A DNA stretch of 43,727 nucleotides from CAIQJJ01 sp964606085 (GTDB taxonomy: Bacteria > Chloroflexota > Anaerolineae > Anaerolineales > UBA4823), in contig CAZSFD010000044.1 of assembly GCA_964606085.1 (NCBI GenBank), forward strand, positions 1-43,727. The letters are read 5' to 3'. This document shows, one piece after another, positions 15,973 to 23,657 of the stretch. The notes under the pieces were generated by a model. It searched no databases, was not told where the DNA came from, and saw nothing but the letters and a program-made list of their open reading frames with translations. Position 1 is the first letter of the stretch, and each line of letters begins with the position of its first letter. The position numbers and the translations under genes are program-made.

Positions 15973-18366
15973 ATGAACCTTCCCGCTCACTTCCACATCC
16001 ATACCGAACCTCTCGCCGAGTCATCGGCCATCGTTCAAACCGCCCACGCCCGCTTTACCGTTCTCACCGAACGACTGATCCGCATCGAGTACAGCCCTAC
16101 GGGTGAATTTGAAGACCGCCCCAGCCAGGCTTTCTGGTTTCGCAAGCAGCCGCGGCCGGCCTTCGACCTGAAACAAACCGACGACCAGATCGAAATCGAA
16201 ACCGCATATCTGCACCTGCGCTACAAAACCAATCTGGATGAGTTTACGCGCCGCTCGTTGACCATTCTGGTCAAGGCCACTGGCGTCGAGTGGCATTACG
16301 GCGATAGTTACTGGCCCTCAGGCCAACTGTATGGCACGGCTCGCACGCTCGATGGCGTCAGCGGCGCCACCCGCCTCGACCTCGGTCCGATGGCCCGCTC
16401 CGGCTGGGCCGTCATTGACGACTCCAAATCCGTCGTCTTCACCGAAGATGGTTGGGTTGAACCTCGCCCGCCTCACCTGGCCTCTGCCTCTTGCGACCTG
16501 TACTTCTTCGGCCACGGCCACGATTACCTGGCCGCCCTGCGCGATTACACCAAAATCAGCGGCCCCACGCCGATGATCCCGCGCTACATCCTCGGCAACT
16601 GGTGGAGCCGCTATTGGGCTTACACCCAGGCCGAATTAACCGGCCTGATGCAGCAATTTCACGATCACGGCATTCCGCTGGCGGTGTGCATTGTAGATAT
16701 GGACTGGCACCTGGCCGGCTGGACGGGCTATACCTGGAATCGCAACCTGTGGCCCGACCCGCAAGGCTTCATCGAATGGCTGCATGGCATGGGTCTGCGC
16801 ACCGCCCTCAATCTGCATCCCGCCGATGGGGTTGGCCCGCATGAAGCGCAATATGAGGCAATGGCTGCCGCCACCGGCCTCGACCCCGCCTCGCAGGAGC
16901 CGGTACGCTTCGATATTGCCAGCCCGGCCTTTGCTCTGGCGTATTTCGATCTGCTGCACCATCCCTACGAAAAGATGGGCGTAGATTTTTGGTGGATGGA
17001 TTGGCAGCAGGAGCGTGTGACCAAAATGCCCGGCCTCGACCCGTTGTGGTGGCTCAACCATCTACACTACTTCGACCTGGGGCGCACGGGGAAACGTCCG
17101 TTCGTTTTCTCGCGCTGGGGCGGCTATGGCAACCACCGCTACCCCATCGGCTTTTCCGGCGATACGCACATCACCTGGGATTCGCTGGCCTACCAGCCCT
17201 ATTTCACCGCCACCGCCGCCAACGTCGCGTATGGCTGGTGGAGCCACGACATCGGCGGTCACATGGGCGGTATCGAAGATGACGAGTTGTACGCCCGTTG
17301 GATACAATTCGGCGCGTTCAGCCCGATTTTGCGTATGCACTGCACCAACAACCCCTATCACGAGCGCCGTCCGTGGGGACGCAGCCCGGCTGCCGAAAAG
17401 GCCGCCACGCGTGCCTTGCGCCTGCGCCACCAACTGATCCCCTATCTGTACAGCATGGCCTGGCGTGATCACGCCCACCACATCCCGCTCGTCACCCCCA
17501 TGTACTACGGCAATCCCGAAGATGACGCCGCCTACAACGCCGAAGGGCAATACTGGTTTGGCAGCGAATTGGTCATGGCCCCCTTCACCGCCCCCGCCGA
17601 AAAGAGCATTGGCCTCAGCCGCCAGCGCGTGTGGCTGCCCGAAGGCGTGTGGTTCGACTTTTTCCGCGGCGAGCAGGTGGCTGGCGGCAAATGGCAGGTC
17701 ATCTATGGCGATCTGATGGATATTCCCGCCTTTGCCAAAGCTGGCGCCATTGTGCCATTGGCCCCCGAAATGGGCTGGGGCGGCGTCGAAAACCCGGCGT
17801 GGCTGGCTGTACACGTTTTCCCTGGTGCAGACAACCATTTCGACCTCTACGAAGATGACGGCGAAAGCCAGGCTTATCAGCAGGGGGCGTACGCCATCAC
17901 CCCCTTCAACCTGGAATGGCGCGGCCAAAGCCTGAAGTTTGCCATCGGCCCGGTGCGCGGCCAGGCCAGCCTCGCTCCAGGCACGCGCCACTACCAAATT
18001 CTCATCCACGCCATCGGCCAACCCAGCGATGTCTGGCTGACCGTCAACGGCAAGCCGCGCGCCACACAATGGGCCTATAACGCCGCCACCGAAACGCTGA
18101 CCGTCGAAACCGGCAACCTGCACCCCGCGGATGCAGCCGTCCTCGAAGTGGGCGGCGACGCCCCAACGCTGCTTTCCGCCACCGATCATCGCCCGGCCCG
18201 TCTGCGCCGCTTGCTGTGGGCCATGCAAATAGATACTTGGCTCAAAAACGCCATTGACCAGCACATCCCCCTGCTGCTGGAAGGCAAAGTCACCGGCGCC
18301 GACGCCCCTGGTCTATCGGATGCGCAGATGGCGGCTATCGCAAATGTTATCCGCACGCAGGATTGA
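15973..18366 (+). CDS. Glycoside hydrolase family 31 (alpha-glucosidase/xylosidase-like)
   Basis: A 797-residue retaining alpha-glycosidase. The N-terminal beta-sandwich (to about residue 190) is followed by the (beta/alpha)8 barrel with the substrate-binding IVDMDWHLAGWTGYTWN, the nucleophile D343 in VDFWWMDWQQ and the acid/base D397 in FSGDTHITWDS, then NPYHERRPWG and a C-terminal sandwich region. GH31 members act on alpha-glucosides, alpha-xylosides or sulfoquinovosides; specificity cannot be fixed here. No signal peptide is seen. ATG at 15973 is preferred over an in-frame upstream ATG at 15880, because the conserved domain starts soon after it. It is followed 17 nt later by the secreted modular protein. 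Confidence 0.92.
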   Translation: MNLPAHFHIHTEPLAESSAIVQTAHARFTVLTERLIRIEYSPTGEFEDRPSQAFWFRKQPRPAFDLKQTDDQIEIETAYLHLRYKTNLDEFTRRSLTILVKATGVEWHYGDSYWPSGQLYGTARTLDGVSGATRLDLGPMARSGWAVIDDSKSVVFTEDGWVEPRPPHLASASCDLYFFGHGHDYLAALRDYTKISGPTPMIPRYILGNWWSRYWAYTQAELTGLMQQFHDHGIPLAVCIVDMDWHLAGWTGYTWNRNLWPDPQGFIEWLHGMGLRTALNLHPADGVGPHEAQYEAMAAATGLDPASQEPVRFDIASPAFALAYFDLLHHPYEKMGVDFWWMDWQQERVTKMPGLDPLWWLNHLHYFDLGRTGKRPFVFSRWGGYGNHRYPIGFSGDTHITWDSLAYQPYFTATAANVAYGWWSHDIGGHMGGIEDDELYARWIQFGAFSPILRMHCTNNPYHERRPWGRSPAAEKAATRALRLRHQLIPYLYSMAWRDHAHHIPLVTPMYYGNPEDDAAYNAEGQYWFGSELVMAPFTAPAEKSIGLSRQRVWLPEGVWFDFFRGEQVAGGKWQVIYGDLMDIPAFAKAGAIVPLAPEMGWGGVENPAWLAVHVFPGADNHFDLYEDDGESQAYQQGAYAITPFNLEWRGQSLKFAIGPVRGQASLAPGTRHYQILIHAIGQPSDVWLTVNGKPRATQWAYNAATETLTVETGNLHPADAAVLEVGGDAPTLLSATDHRPARLRRLLWAMQIDTWLKNAIDQHIPLLLEGKVTGADAPGLSDAQMAAIANVIRTQD

Positions 18367-18383
18367 GAAAGAGAGACACACCC

Positions 18384-20624
18384 ATGAAACCCGCTTTCAA
18401 AAAAAACACCTCCCTGTGGCTGATCGTCCTGACCGCCCTGCTCCTGGCTGCGCTGGCCGGGCCGTGGCGTGGCCTGGCAGCCGAACCGAATAGCATCTAC
18501 CTGCCCCTGGTCGTCAAAAATGATCAGGCCGGCCTGACCATCAGCGGGCAGATCACCGATCCGGCGGGCGCACCGTTGGCCAATGTACAGGTCAACCTGA
18601 CGGGCAGCCTGGCAGCCAGCGCCAGCGAGGGCGGGCAAAGCATCCAGGCCGTCGTTACCACCGATGCCCAGGGCCATTACCGCCTGGCCGGTCTGCAACC
18701 CGGTGATTACCAGCTTGCCCCCGCGCAGGATGGATACACCTTCTCGCCAGCCACGCGCCAGTTTGCCTTGCCGCCCGATACCCTGGGACAGAACTTCGTC
18801 GCTCAGCCTCAGGCCGCGGTCAGCCAGGACATCATCGTCAATGGTTCTATCGAAGCCGATACGGCGTGGAACTTCCCCGTTACCCCGTATTCCGCCGCAT
18901 ACAGCGAAGATGAAGCCCACGGCGGCGAGCGTTCGCTGCGCACTGGCATCGTCAAGCCTGCCGATAACCGCCTGAGCTACTCCTCGGCCCAACAGACCGT
19001 CAAGCTGCCCGCTAACCCCGGCCAGGCCACCCTGAGCGCCTGGATTTACGCCGTCAGCGGCGAAACAACCGCCGCCGCCCTGCCCGCCGCGCCGACGGGC
19101 ATCTTCAACCCCGCTGCGGCATTGGGCGGCGATATTCAATACATCCTGGTGCTTGACCCCGCCAGCGACCAGATTTTGGAAAGCCTGTATTGGGAACGCA
19201 AGGACACCCGCCAATGGGAACGGGTGACGTTCGACATGCGCAAGTATGCCGGGATGCAGATCAAACTGCATTTTGGCGCCTACAACAACGGCTACTCAGG
19301 CGTCACTGGGATGTATGTGGATGACGTATCGCTGCTGATCGGCCCGGCGGACCCGACGGCCACCCCGCTCACGCCCACCCCCACGCTCAATGTCTCGCCC
19401 ACGGCCACGCCCATCTGCGGCAGCCTGCTCGAAAACCCCGGCTTCGAGACGAACACCGCCTGGGAAATCCCCATCACCGCCTACACTGCCGGTTATACCG
19501 AAGCGATGGAGCATAGTGGGGCGCGTTCGATGCGCACGGGCATCGTCTCAGGCGGCAATGTGTACAGCTATTCCGATGTTCGCCAGCGGGTCAGCCTGCC
19601 GCAAAATAGTACCCAGACCATCCTTTCGATGTGGCTGCGCCCACGCAGCCATGGCGGCGCAGCCAGCAAGCCAGACCAGGTCGAATCGGCGCAGTCCTTC
19701 CCCGCCGCACCGCTCGGCAGCGACATTCACAACGTGGCTCTGACTGGCGACCTGCAATATGTCCTGATTCTCAACAGCAACCTGGTATGGGTGGATACGC
19801 TTGTCTGGCAGCGCAGCAATACGGATGCGTGGACGTACTACCAGTTCGACCTGTACGAATACAAGGGCCAGACGTTCTACATCCAGTTCGGCACCTACAA
19901 CGACGGCTGGGGCGACCTGACTTCGCTGCACGCTGACGATATGATCTTGAGCCACTGCGCCCAACCTACGGCCACCCCGACGATCACACCCACGCCCACC
20001 CTCACCCCCTCGCCAACGACCACCCGCACGCCGACCATTACGCCCACAGCATCCAACACCCCCACGCCGACCATCACGCACACGCCCTTGCCCGCCAACT
20101 GCGGTAACCGCTTCGCCAACGACAGCTTCGAGAGCCGCAGCGATTGGGACATCCCCGTGACCGAATATACGGCAGCTTACTCGCAAGCACGCGCCTATTA
20201 TGGCTTATCGAGTATGCGCACCGGCATCACCGCTGCCAGTGATAACCGCTTCAGCTATTCTGACGCCCGGCAGGTGGTGAGCATTCCGGCCAATGCCGCC
20301 CGGGCCGACCTGTACCTGTGGACGTATCCAGCCAGCAGCGAAGCCGCCAACGCCCCGCTGCCGGCCCGGCCCAGCGGCACCTGGGGCCTGCAAACGCCAC
20401 CGACCAGCGATGTGCAGTACGTCTTGATCCTCGATACGTACGACAACATCGTCCAGATTCTCTACTGGAACCGCACCAACGAACAAGCCTGGGTTTTGCG
20501 TTCGTTCGACCTGAAAAATTACGCCGGGCAGACGATCAAGGTGCAGTTTGGCACGTTCAACACGGGCGGAGGGGGCATTACCTCCATGTTCGTAGATAAT
20601 GCCGTGTTGCTAACCTGTCCTTAA
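18384..20624 (+). CDS. Secreted protein with three repeated modules
   Basis: A 746-residue exported protein. Residues 1-33 form a signal peptide (LWLIVLTALLLAALAGPW). IYLPLVVK at 38-45 is a motif typical of Chloroflexota exported proteins. Residues about 51-140 are a carboxypeptidase-regulatory-like beta-sandwich (ISGQITDPAGAPLANVQVNLTG). Then come three homologous modules of about 170 residues, each opening with a Trp-containing GFE/SIE-type segment (NPGFETNTAWEIP, NDSFESRSDWDIP), a shared SMRTGI or SLRTGI, a YVLIL-type strand and a closing VDDVSL-like strand, suggesting carbohydrate- or surface-binding sandwiches. Thr/Pro linkers separate the modules. An SD-like GAGAGA lies upstream of ATG 18384. 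No catalytic residues are recognised. Confidence 0.85.
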   Translation: MKPAFKKNTSLWLIVLTALLLAALAGPWRGLAAEPNSIYLPLVVKNDQAGLTISGQITDPAGAPLANVQVNLTGSLAASASEGGQSIQAVVTTDAQGHYRLAGLQPGDYQLAPAQDGYTFSPATRQFALPPDTLGQNFVAQPQAAVSQDIIVNGSIEADTAWNFPVTPYSAAYSEDEAHGGERSLRTGIVKPADNRLSYSSAQQTVKLPANPGQATLSAWIYAVSGETTAAALPAAPTGIFNPAAALGGDIQYILVLDPASDQILESLYWERKDTRQWERVTFDMRKYAGMQIKLHFGAYNNGYSGVTGMYVDDVSLLIGPADPTATPLTPTPTLNVSPTATPICGSLLENPGFETNTAWEIPITAYTAGYTEAMEHSGARSMRTGIVSGGNVYSYSDVRQRVSLPQNSTQTILSMWLRPRSHGGAASKPDQVESAQSFPAAPLGSDIHNVALTGDLQYVLILNSNLVWVDTLVWQRSNTDAWTYYQFDLYEYKGQTFYIQFGTYNDGWGDLTSLHADDMILSHCAQPTATPTITPTPTLTPSPTTTRTPTITPTASNTPTPTITHTPLPANCGNRFANDSFESRSDWDIPVTEYTAAYSQARAYYGLSSMRTGITAASDNRFSYSDARQVVSIPANAARADLYLWTYPASSEAANAPLPARPSGTWGLQTPPTSDVQYVLILDTYDNIVQILYWNRTNEQAWVLRSFDLKNYAGQTIKVQFGTFNTGGGGITSMFVDNAVLLTCP

Positions 20625-20648
20625 TAGGCTGTCTGAAAAGTCTTTGCC

Positions 20649-20686
20649 ACACAGGCGCAACGCCAAGAAGTGTATTGCACCTGTGT
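20649..20686. repeat. Imperfect hairpin downstream of the secreted protein
   Basis: ACACAGGCGCAA (20649-20660) pairs with TTGCACCTGTGT (20675-20686) with one mismatch. The core resembles the AGGTGCAACGCACC arms at 9114-9176, so both may be copies of one dispersed hairpin family. Confidence 0.55.
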
Positions 20687-20695
20687 CACCAACAG

Positions 20696-20730
20696 AGCGC
20701 CCCATGAACCTGGTTCATGGGGCGCTTTTT
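20696..20730 (+). terminator. Rho-independent terminator after the secreted protein
   Basis: AGCGCCCCATGAACC (20696-20710) and its exact complement at 20712-20726 form a GC-rich hairpin directly followed by five T (20726-20730). The T-tract is on the plus strand only, so it terminates the GH31/secreted-protein transcript. It abuts the stop codon of the convergent LiaF-like gene. Confidence 0.88.
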
Positions 20731-21269
20731 CAAACCTGGCGCACTTTGATCTCGTTGACAAAACCCGTTGCATCCAGGCGGATTTTGCGTTCGGCGCTGG
20801 CATAGTTTTCGCTTTCCCAGGTCAGCGGCACAATGAACGATTCTTCCTTGTGGCCGGGCAGTTTGACCTCACTGATGAACCCGGCTGCCGAAATGCGTAC
20901 GCCGACGGAGGCTGGCAGCAGCACATCGGCATCGCAGATGAAGCCGGTGAACGCATAGCCTGTTTCGCCAACCGGGATGTCGGCCTGGGTCAGGTCGAGG
21001 TCAACATCACCGACGAAGGAAAGGAAGCTCTCGCCTTTGACCTGCCAGCGCCCGGAGCGGTCAATATCACCGATGAAAACCACATTGGCATCGCCCACGA
21101 AGCCCACCTGATGGGGTTTGAGCAGCATCCACACGCCGAAAAAGATCAGCAAAGCCGGGAAGAACAGGCCAGCCCAATTGACATCAATCCACAGCGAAAG
21201 GAGCGACAAGAGGCCGATCAGGATCAAGAAACTGCCGACCAAAACCAGACCGAAATTGCGTGTATTCAT
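20730..21269 (-). CDS. LiaF-like membrane protein
   Basis: A 179-residue protein with two N-terminal membrane helices (LVLVGSFLILIGLLSLLSLW and WAGLFFPALLIFFGVWMLL; LiaF transmembrane domain) and a cytoplasmic beta-helix-like C-terminal domain (VGDANVVFIGDIDRSGRWQVKGESFLSFVGDVDLDLTQADIPVGE) of the cell-wall-active antibiotic response type. In Firmicutes LiaF inhibits the LiaRS envelope-stress system; no LiaRS pair is present, though a sensor kinase is encoded upstream in the same operon. AAGGAGAA lies just upstream of ATG 21269, and the ATG overlaps the amidohydrolase stop as ATGA, fixing this start against the longer open frame. Confidence 0.85.
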   Translation of the reverse strand: MNTRNFGLVLVGSFLILIGLLSLLSLWIDVNWAGLFFPALLIFFGVWMLLKPHQVGFVGDANVVFIGDIDRSGRWQVKGESFLSFVGDVDLDLTQADIPVGETGYAFTGFICDADVLLPASVGVRISAAGFISEVKLPGHKEESFIVPLTWESENYASAERKIRLDATGFVNEIKVRQV

Positions 21270-22621
21270 GGTATTTCTCCTTGAAGAGACTGACCGAATG
21301 AACCGCTGGAAAGCTCCAGGTTGAAGAAGCGGTTGGGGTTGTGGAAAAGCCAATCGGCGGCGATGGCGAGGGCCTGCTGCTCTTCCAGCCAGCCGCCTTC
21401 GACCAGGTTGGTCAGCGCGGCGGCGATATTTTGGCGGGCGATGTGCAGGTGGGCCACCGCAAACTCTGGCACGTCGCCGTAGTCGCCGCCGAAGGCGTGG
21501 ATTTTGGTATGCGGCAGGGTCAGCACAGCGCGCTCCATCAGTTCGATGGCGTAGGCGGGGTCAATGATGTGCAGCCAGCACAGGTCGAGAGCCACATTGG
21601 GGTAGTTCTTGCCGAGGAAGAGCAGATCGCCCAGATAGGGCCAGTTGCCGTGCAACAAGTCGAAGCGCACGTCGCGGTGCAGCTCAAGGACGGTGGTGAG
21701 GTGGGCGGCGTTGGTTTTGTCCACGCGGTTGCGGATGCCCGCCATGTGGCCGGTGTGCAATTGCACGGGCAGGTGCAGGTCACGCGCAAAGCGCATATAG
21801 GCATGGAAGAGAAAGTCGTTGAGCGGCTTGCTCTCCGGCCAGCCCAGGCTGTTACGCGGGTCGGCGAGCAGCAGGTTGAACTGCTTTTCGGCCTCGGCGT
21901 GGGTAACGAGATCGTAGGCGAGGGAGCGCTCGTAGGCAGACTGGTCTTTGATGCCCACCACGCCGCGCTCGATCAGGCGCTCGAAGACCTGGTAGACAGC
22001 TTCGAGAAATTCATCGAGTGATGTGATCGAACGATTTGCCAGGCTGCCGATCCATTGGATGATGCCGAAATTGAGCGTGGTGGGGTGGAAGGCCGGCAGC
22101 GAGATGAGCGGTTTCCATTTGGCGGGGAAAATTTTCCGTCCATCGAGAAAATCCTCGAAGCGAGGCAGCCAGCCGGTGACATCTGATAAGATGGCCTGGA
22201 TATTGGCTTCGTCGAGCAGGCGGAAATAGGTAGCTTCGTCCATGCCGGGCAGTTTGGCGGCCACGGCATCGAGGGCGGGGCGGGTCAGCGGGCCATCCAC
22301 GCCGTAGACGTGTTTGAGCGCCAGTTTGGTGACGCGGGCGTAGGCGGTATGTTCGCTGGCGGCCCACAGCCGCTCGAACAGCGGCCACTTTTCGTCGGTG
22401 GCAACTTCCACATCCATCAACTTTTGAACTTCGCGATCCGGCACGCCAAAGGCTGCCGAGGTTAGATCGGAGGAATAATACCAATTGAGAATGGCCGCAA
22501 TCGGCTCTTTGTATTTCGGGCTTGCATCCGGCCCAAACATGTGCTCATGACAATCCACCACCGGCATAGCGGCGATGGCATCGAGCAAACGGGTGTAAAC
22601 GGGGGATTTTGGGTACAACAT
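21266..22621 (-). CDS. Amidohydrolase family protein, uronate-isomerase-like size
   Basis: A 451-residue TIM-barrel metal-dependent protein. It has HxH at the N-terminus (VVDCHEHMFGP), a barrel His in PVQLHTGHMAG, another in FDLLHGNWPY and a late Asp in AFGGDYGDVPE. Length and layout resemble glucuronate isomerase-type members of the superfamily, but I cannot match the isomerase motifs with confidence, so a hydrolase is equally possible. AGGAG 8 nt upstream fixes ATG 22621 (MLYPKSP); the frame extends 11 codons further without an SD. It follows the epimerase by 70 nt of repeat-rich spacer and overlaps the LiaF-like start by 4 nt. Confidence 0.8.
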   Translation of the reverse strand: MLYPKSPVYTRLLDAIAAMPVVDCHEHMFGPDASPKYKEPIAAILNWYYSSDLTSAAFGVPDREVQKLMDVEVATDEKWPLFERLWAASEHTAYARVTKLALKHVYGVDGPLTRPALDAVAAKLPGMDEATYFRLLDEANIQAILSDVTGWLPRFEDFLDGRKIFPAKWKPLISLPAFHPTTLNFGIIQWIGSLANRSITSLDEFLEAVYQVFERLIERGVVGIKDQSAYERSLAYDLVTHAEAEKQFNLLLADPRNSLGWPESKPLNDFLFHAYMRFARDLHLPVQLHTGHMAGIRNRVDKTNAAHLTTVLELHRDVRFDLLHGNWPYLGDLLFLGKNYPNVALDLCWLHIIDPAYAIELMERAVLTLPHTKIHAFGGDYGDVPEFAVAHLHIARQNIAAALTNLVEGGWLEEQQALAIAADWLFHNPNRFFNLELSSGSFGQSLQGEIP

Positions 22622-22639
22622 AGGGGGACTCCTGTGGCA

Positions 22640-22690
22640 GGTGGCAAGGGGCAAATAGACTTTTGACCTGCTACTTGCCCCCTGCTCCCT
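22640..22690. repeat. Low-complexity inverted spacer
   Basis: GTGGCAAGGGGCAA and TTGCCCCCTGCTCCCTGC face each other across 12-20 nt, and the short word CTGCTACTTG is repeated. GCAAGGGGCAA here (22644-22654) is identical to 33-43 at the window start. It lies between the epimerase and amidohydrolase genes of one operon and extends to the epimerase stop. Confidence 0.55.
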
Positions 22691-22691
22691 G

Positions 22692-23657
22692 CTACTTGCG
22701 CACCTGCTCCGCCACCCACGGATACGTGCGGGCGATGCCGTCTTTCAGGTAAAACTGCGGTTTCCAGCCGATGGAATAGATGCGTTCGTTGCTGAAGTTG
22801 CGCGATTGCACGCCCACCGGGCCTTTGATGTGCTTGATGCGAATGCGTTTGCCGGCCACTTCGGCCACGGTGCTGACCAGTTCATCCACGCTGACGTATT
22901 GCGGGCAGCCGATGTTGACCGCACCCTGCAAATCGGAGTGCATCAGGCGGTAGATGCCATCTACCATATCGTCCACATAAGTGTAAGAGCGGATGGCTGT
23001 GCCATCGCCCCACACTTCCACTTCGCCGCCGTCGGCGGCTTCGGCCACTTTGCGGCACATGGCCGCCGGGGCCTTTTCGCGCCCGCCGCGCCAGGTGCCT
23101 TCGGGGCCGTAGCAGTTTTGGAAGCGGGCGATGCGCACGACCATTCCCCGGTTGCGCTCGTAAGCCAGCGCCATGCGTTCGGAATAGAGCTTTTCCCAGC
23201 CGTATTCGTTATCGGGGTTGGCAGGGACGGCTTCGGCCTCGGTCATTTCGGGTTCGCCGGGCTGCATGTCGCGGTAGACGCAGACCGAGGAGGAGAAGAA
23301 GTAGCGCGGCGCGCCCATCTGCGCGGCGGTGTGGGTCATGTGGACGTTGATCAGCACGCTATTGTGCATGATCTCGCATTCGGCGGAGTGGATGAAGCCC
23401 ATGCCGCCCATGTCGGCGGCGAGTTGGTAGACTTCGTCGAAAGTCCCCTGGCCGGTGGTGCTGTTTGTCAGCGTGAGGGCCGCCTGGCAGTCGGTTTCCT
23501 GGCGCAAATCCAGCTTGAGAAATTCGTCGGCTGCCGAGGGGGCAAATTCATGGGCTTTGATGTCCACGCCGCGCACCCAATAGCCTTCGGCTTTGAGGCG
23601 CTTGACAAGGTGTCCGCCGATGAAGCCACCGGCGCCGCAAACTAAAGCAGTTTTCAT
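22692..23657 (-). CDS. GDP-mannose 3,5-epimerase-like NAD-dependent epimerase
   Basis: A 321-residue extended short-chain dehydrogenase. The nucleotide site is GAGGFIG (8-14). LAADMGGMGFIHS (79-91), SSVCVY with S124 and C126, Y152/K156 (YGWEK) and RGGREKAPAAMCRK with K194 match, position for position, the catalytic residues of plant GDP-D-mannose 3,5-epimerase (Ser, Cys, Tyr, Lys, Lys). It should epimerise GDP-mannose to GDP-galactose/gulose or act on a close relative for glycan or ascorbate-like products. Its start overlaps the histidine kinase stop by 4 nt (ATGA). Substrate identity is inferred from homology. Confidence 0.9.
   Translation of the reverse strand: MKTALVCGAGGFIGGHLVKRLKAEGYWVRGVDIKAHEFAPSAADEFLKLDLRQETDCQAALTLTNSTTGQGTFDEVYQLAADMGGMGFIHSAECEIMHNSVLINVHMTHTAAQMGAPRYFFSSSVCVYRDMQPGEPEMTEAEAVPANPDNEYGWEKLYSERMALAYERNRGMVVRIARFQNCYGPEGTWRGGREKAPAAMCRKVAEAADGGEVEVWGDGTAIRSYTYVDDMVDGIYRLMHSDLQGAVNIGCPQYVSVDELVSTVAEVAGKRIRIKHIKGPVGVQSRNFSNERIYSIGWKPQFYLKDGIARTYPWVAEQVRK

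Noticed and set aside
17062..18264. 400-codon open frame on the minus strand
   Set aside because: It is antisense to GH31, whose catalytic residues are in the other strand; no recognisable motif.
22806..23645. 279-codon open frame on the plus strand
   Set aside because: It is a shadow of the GDP-mannose epimerase-like gene.
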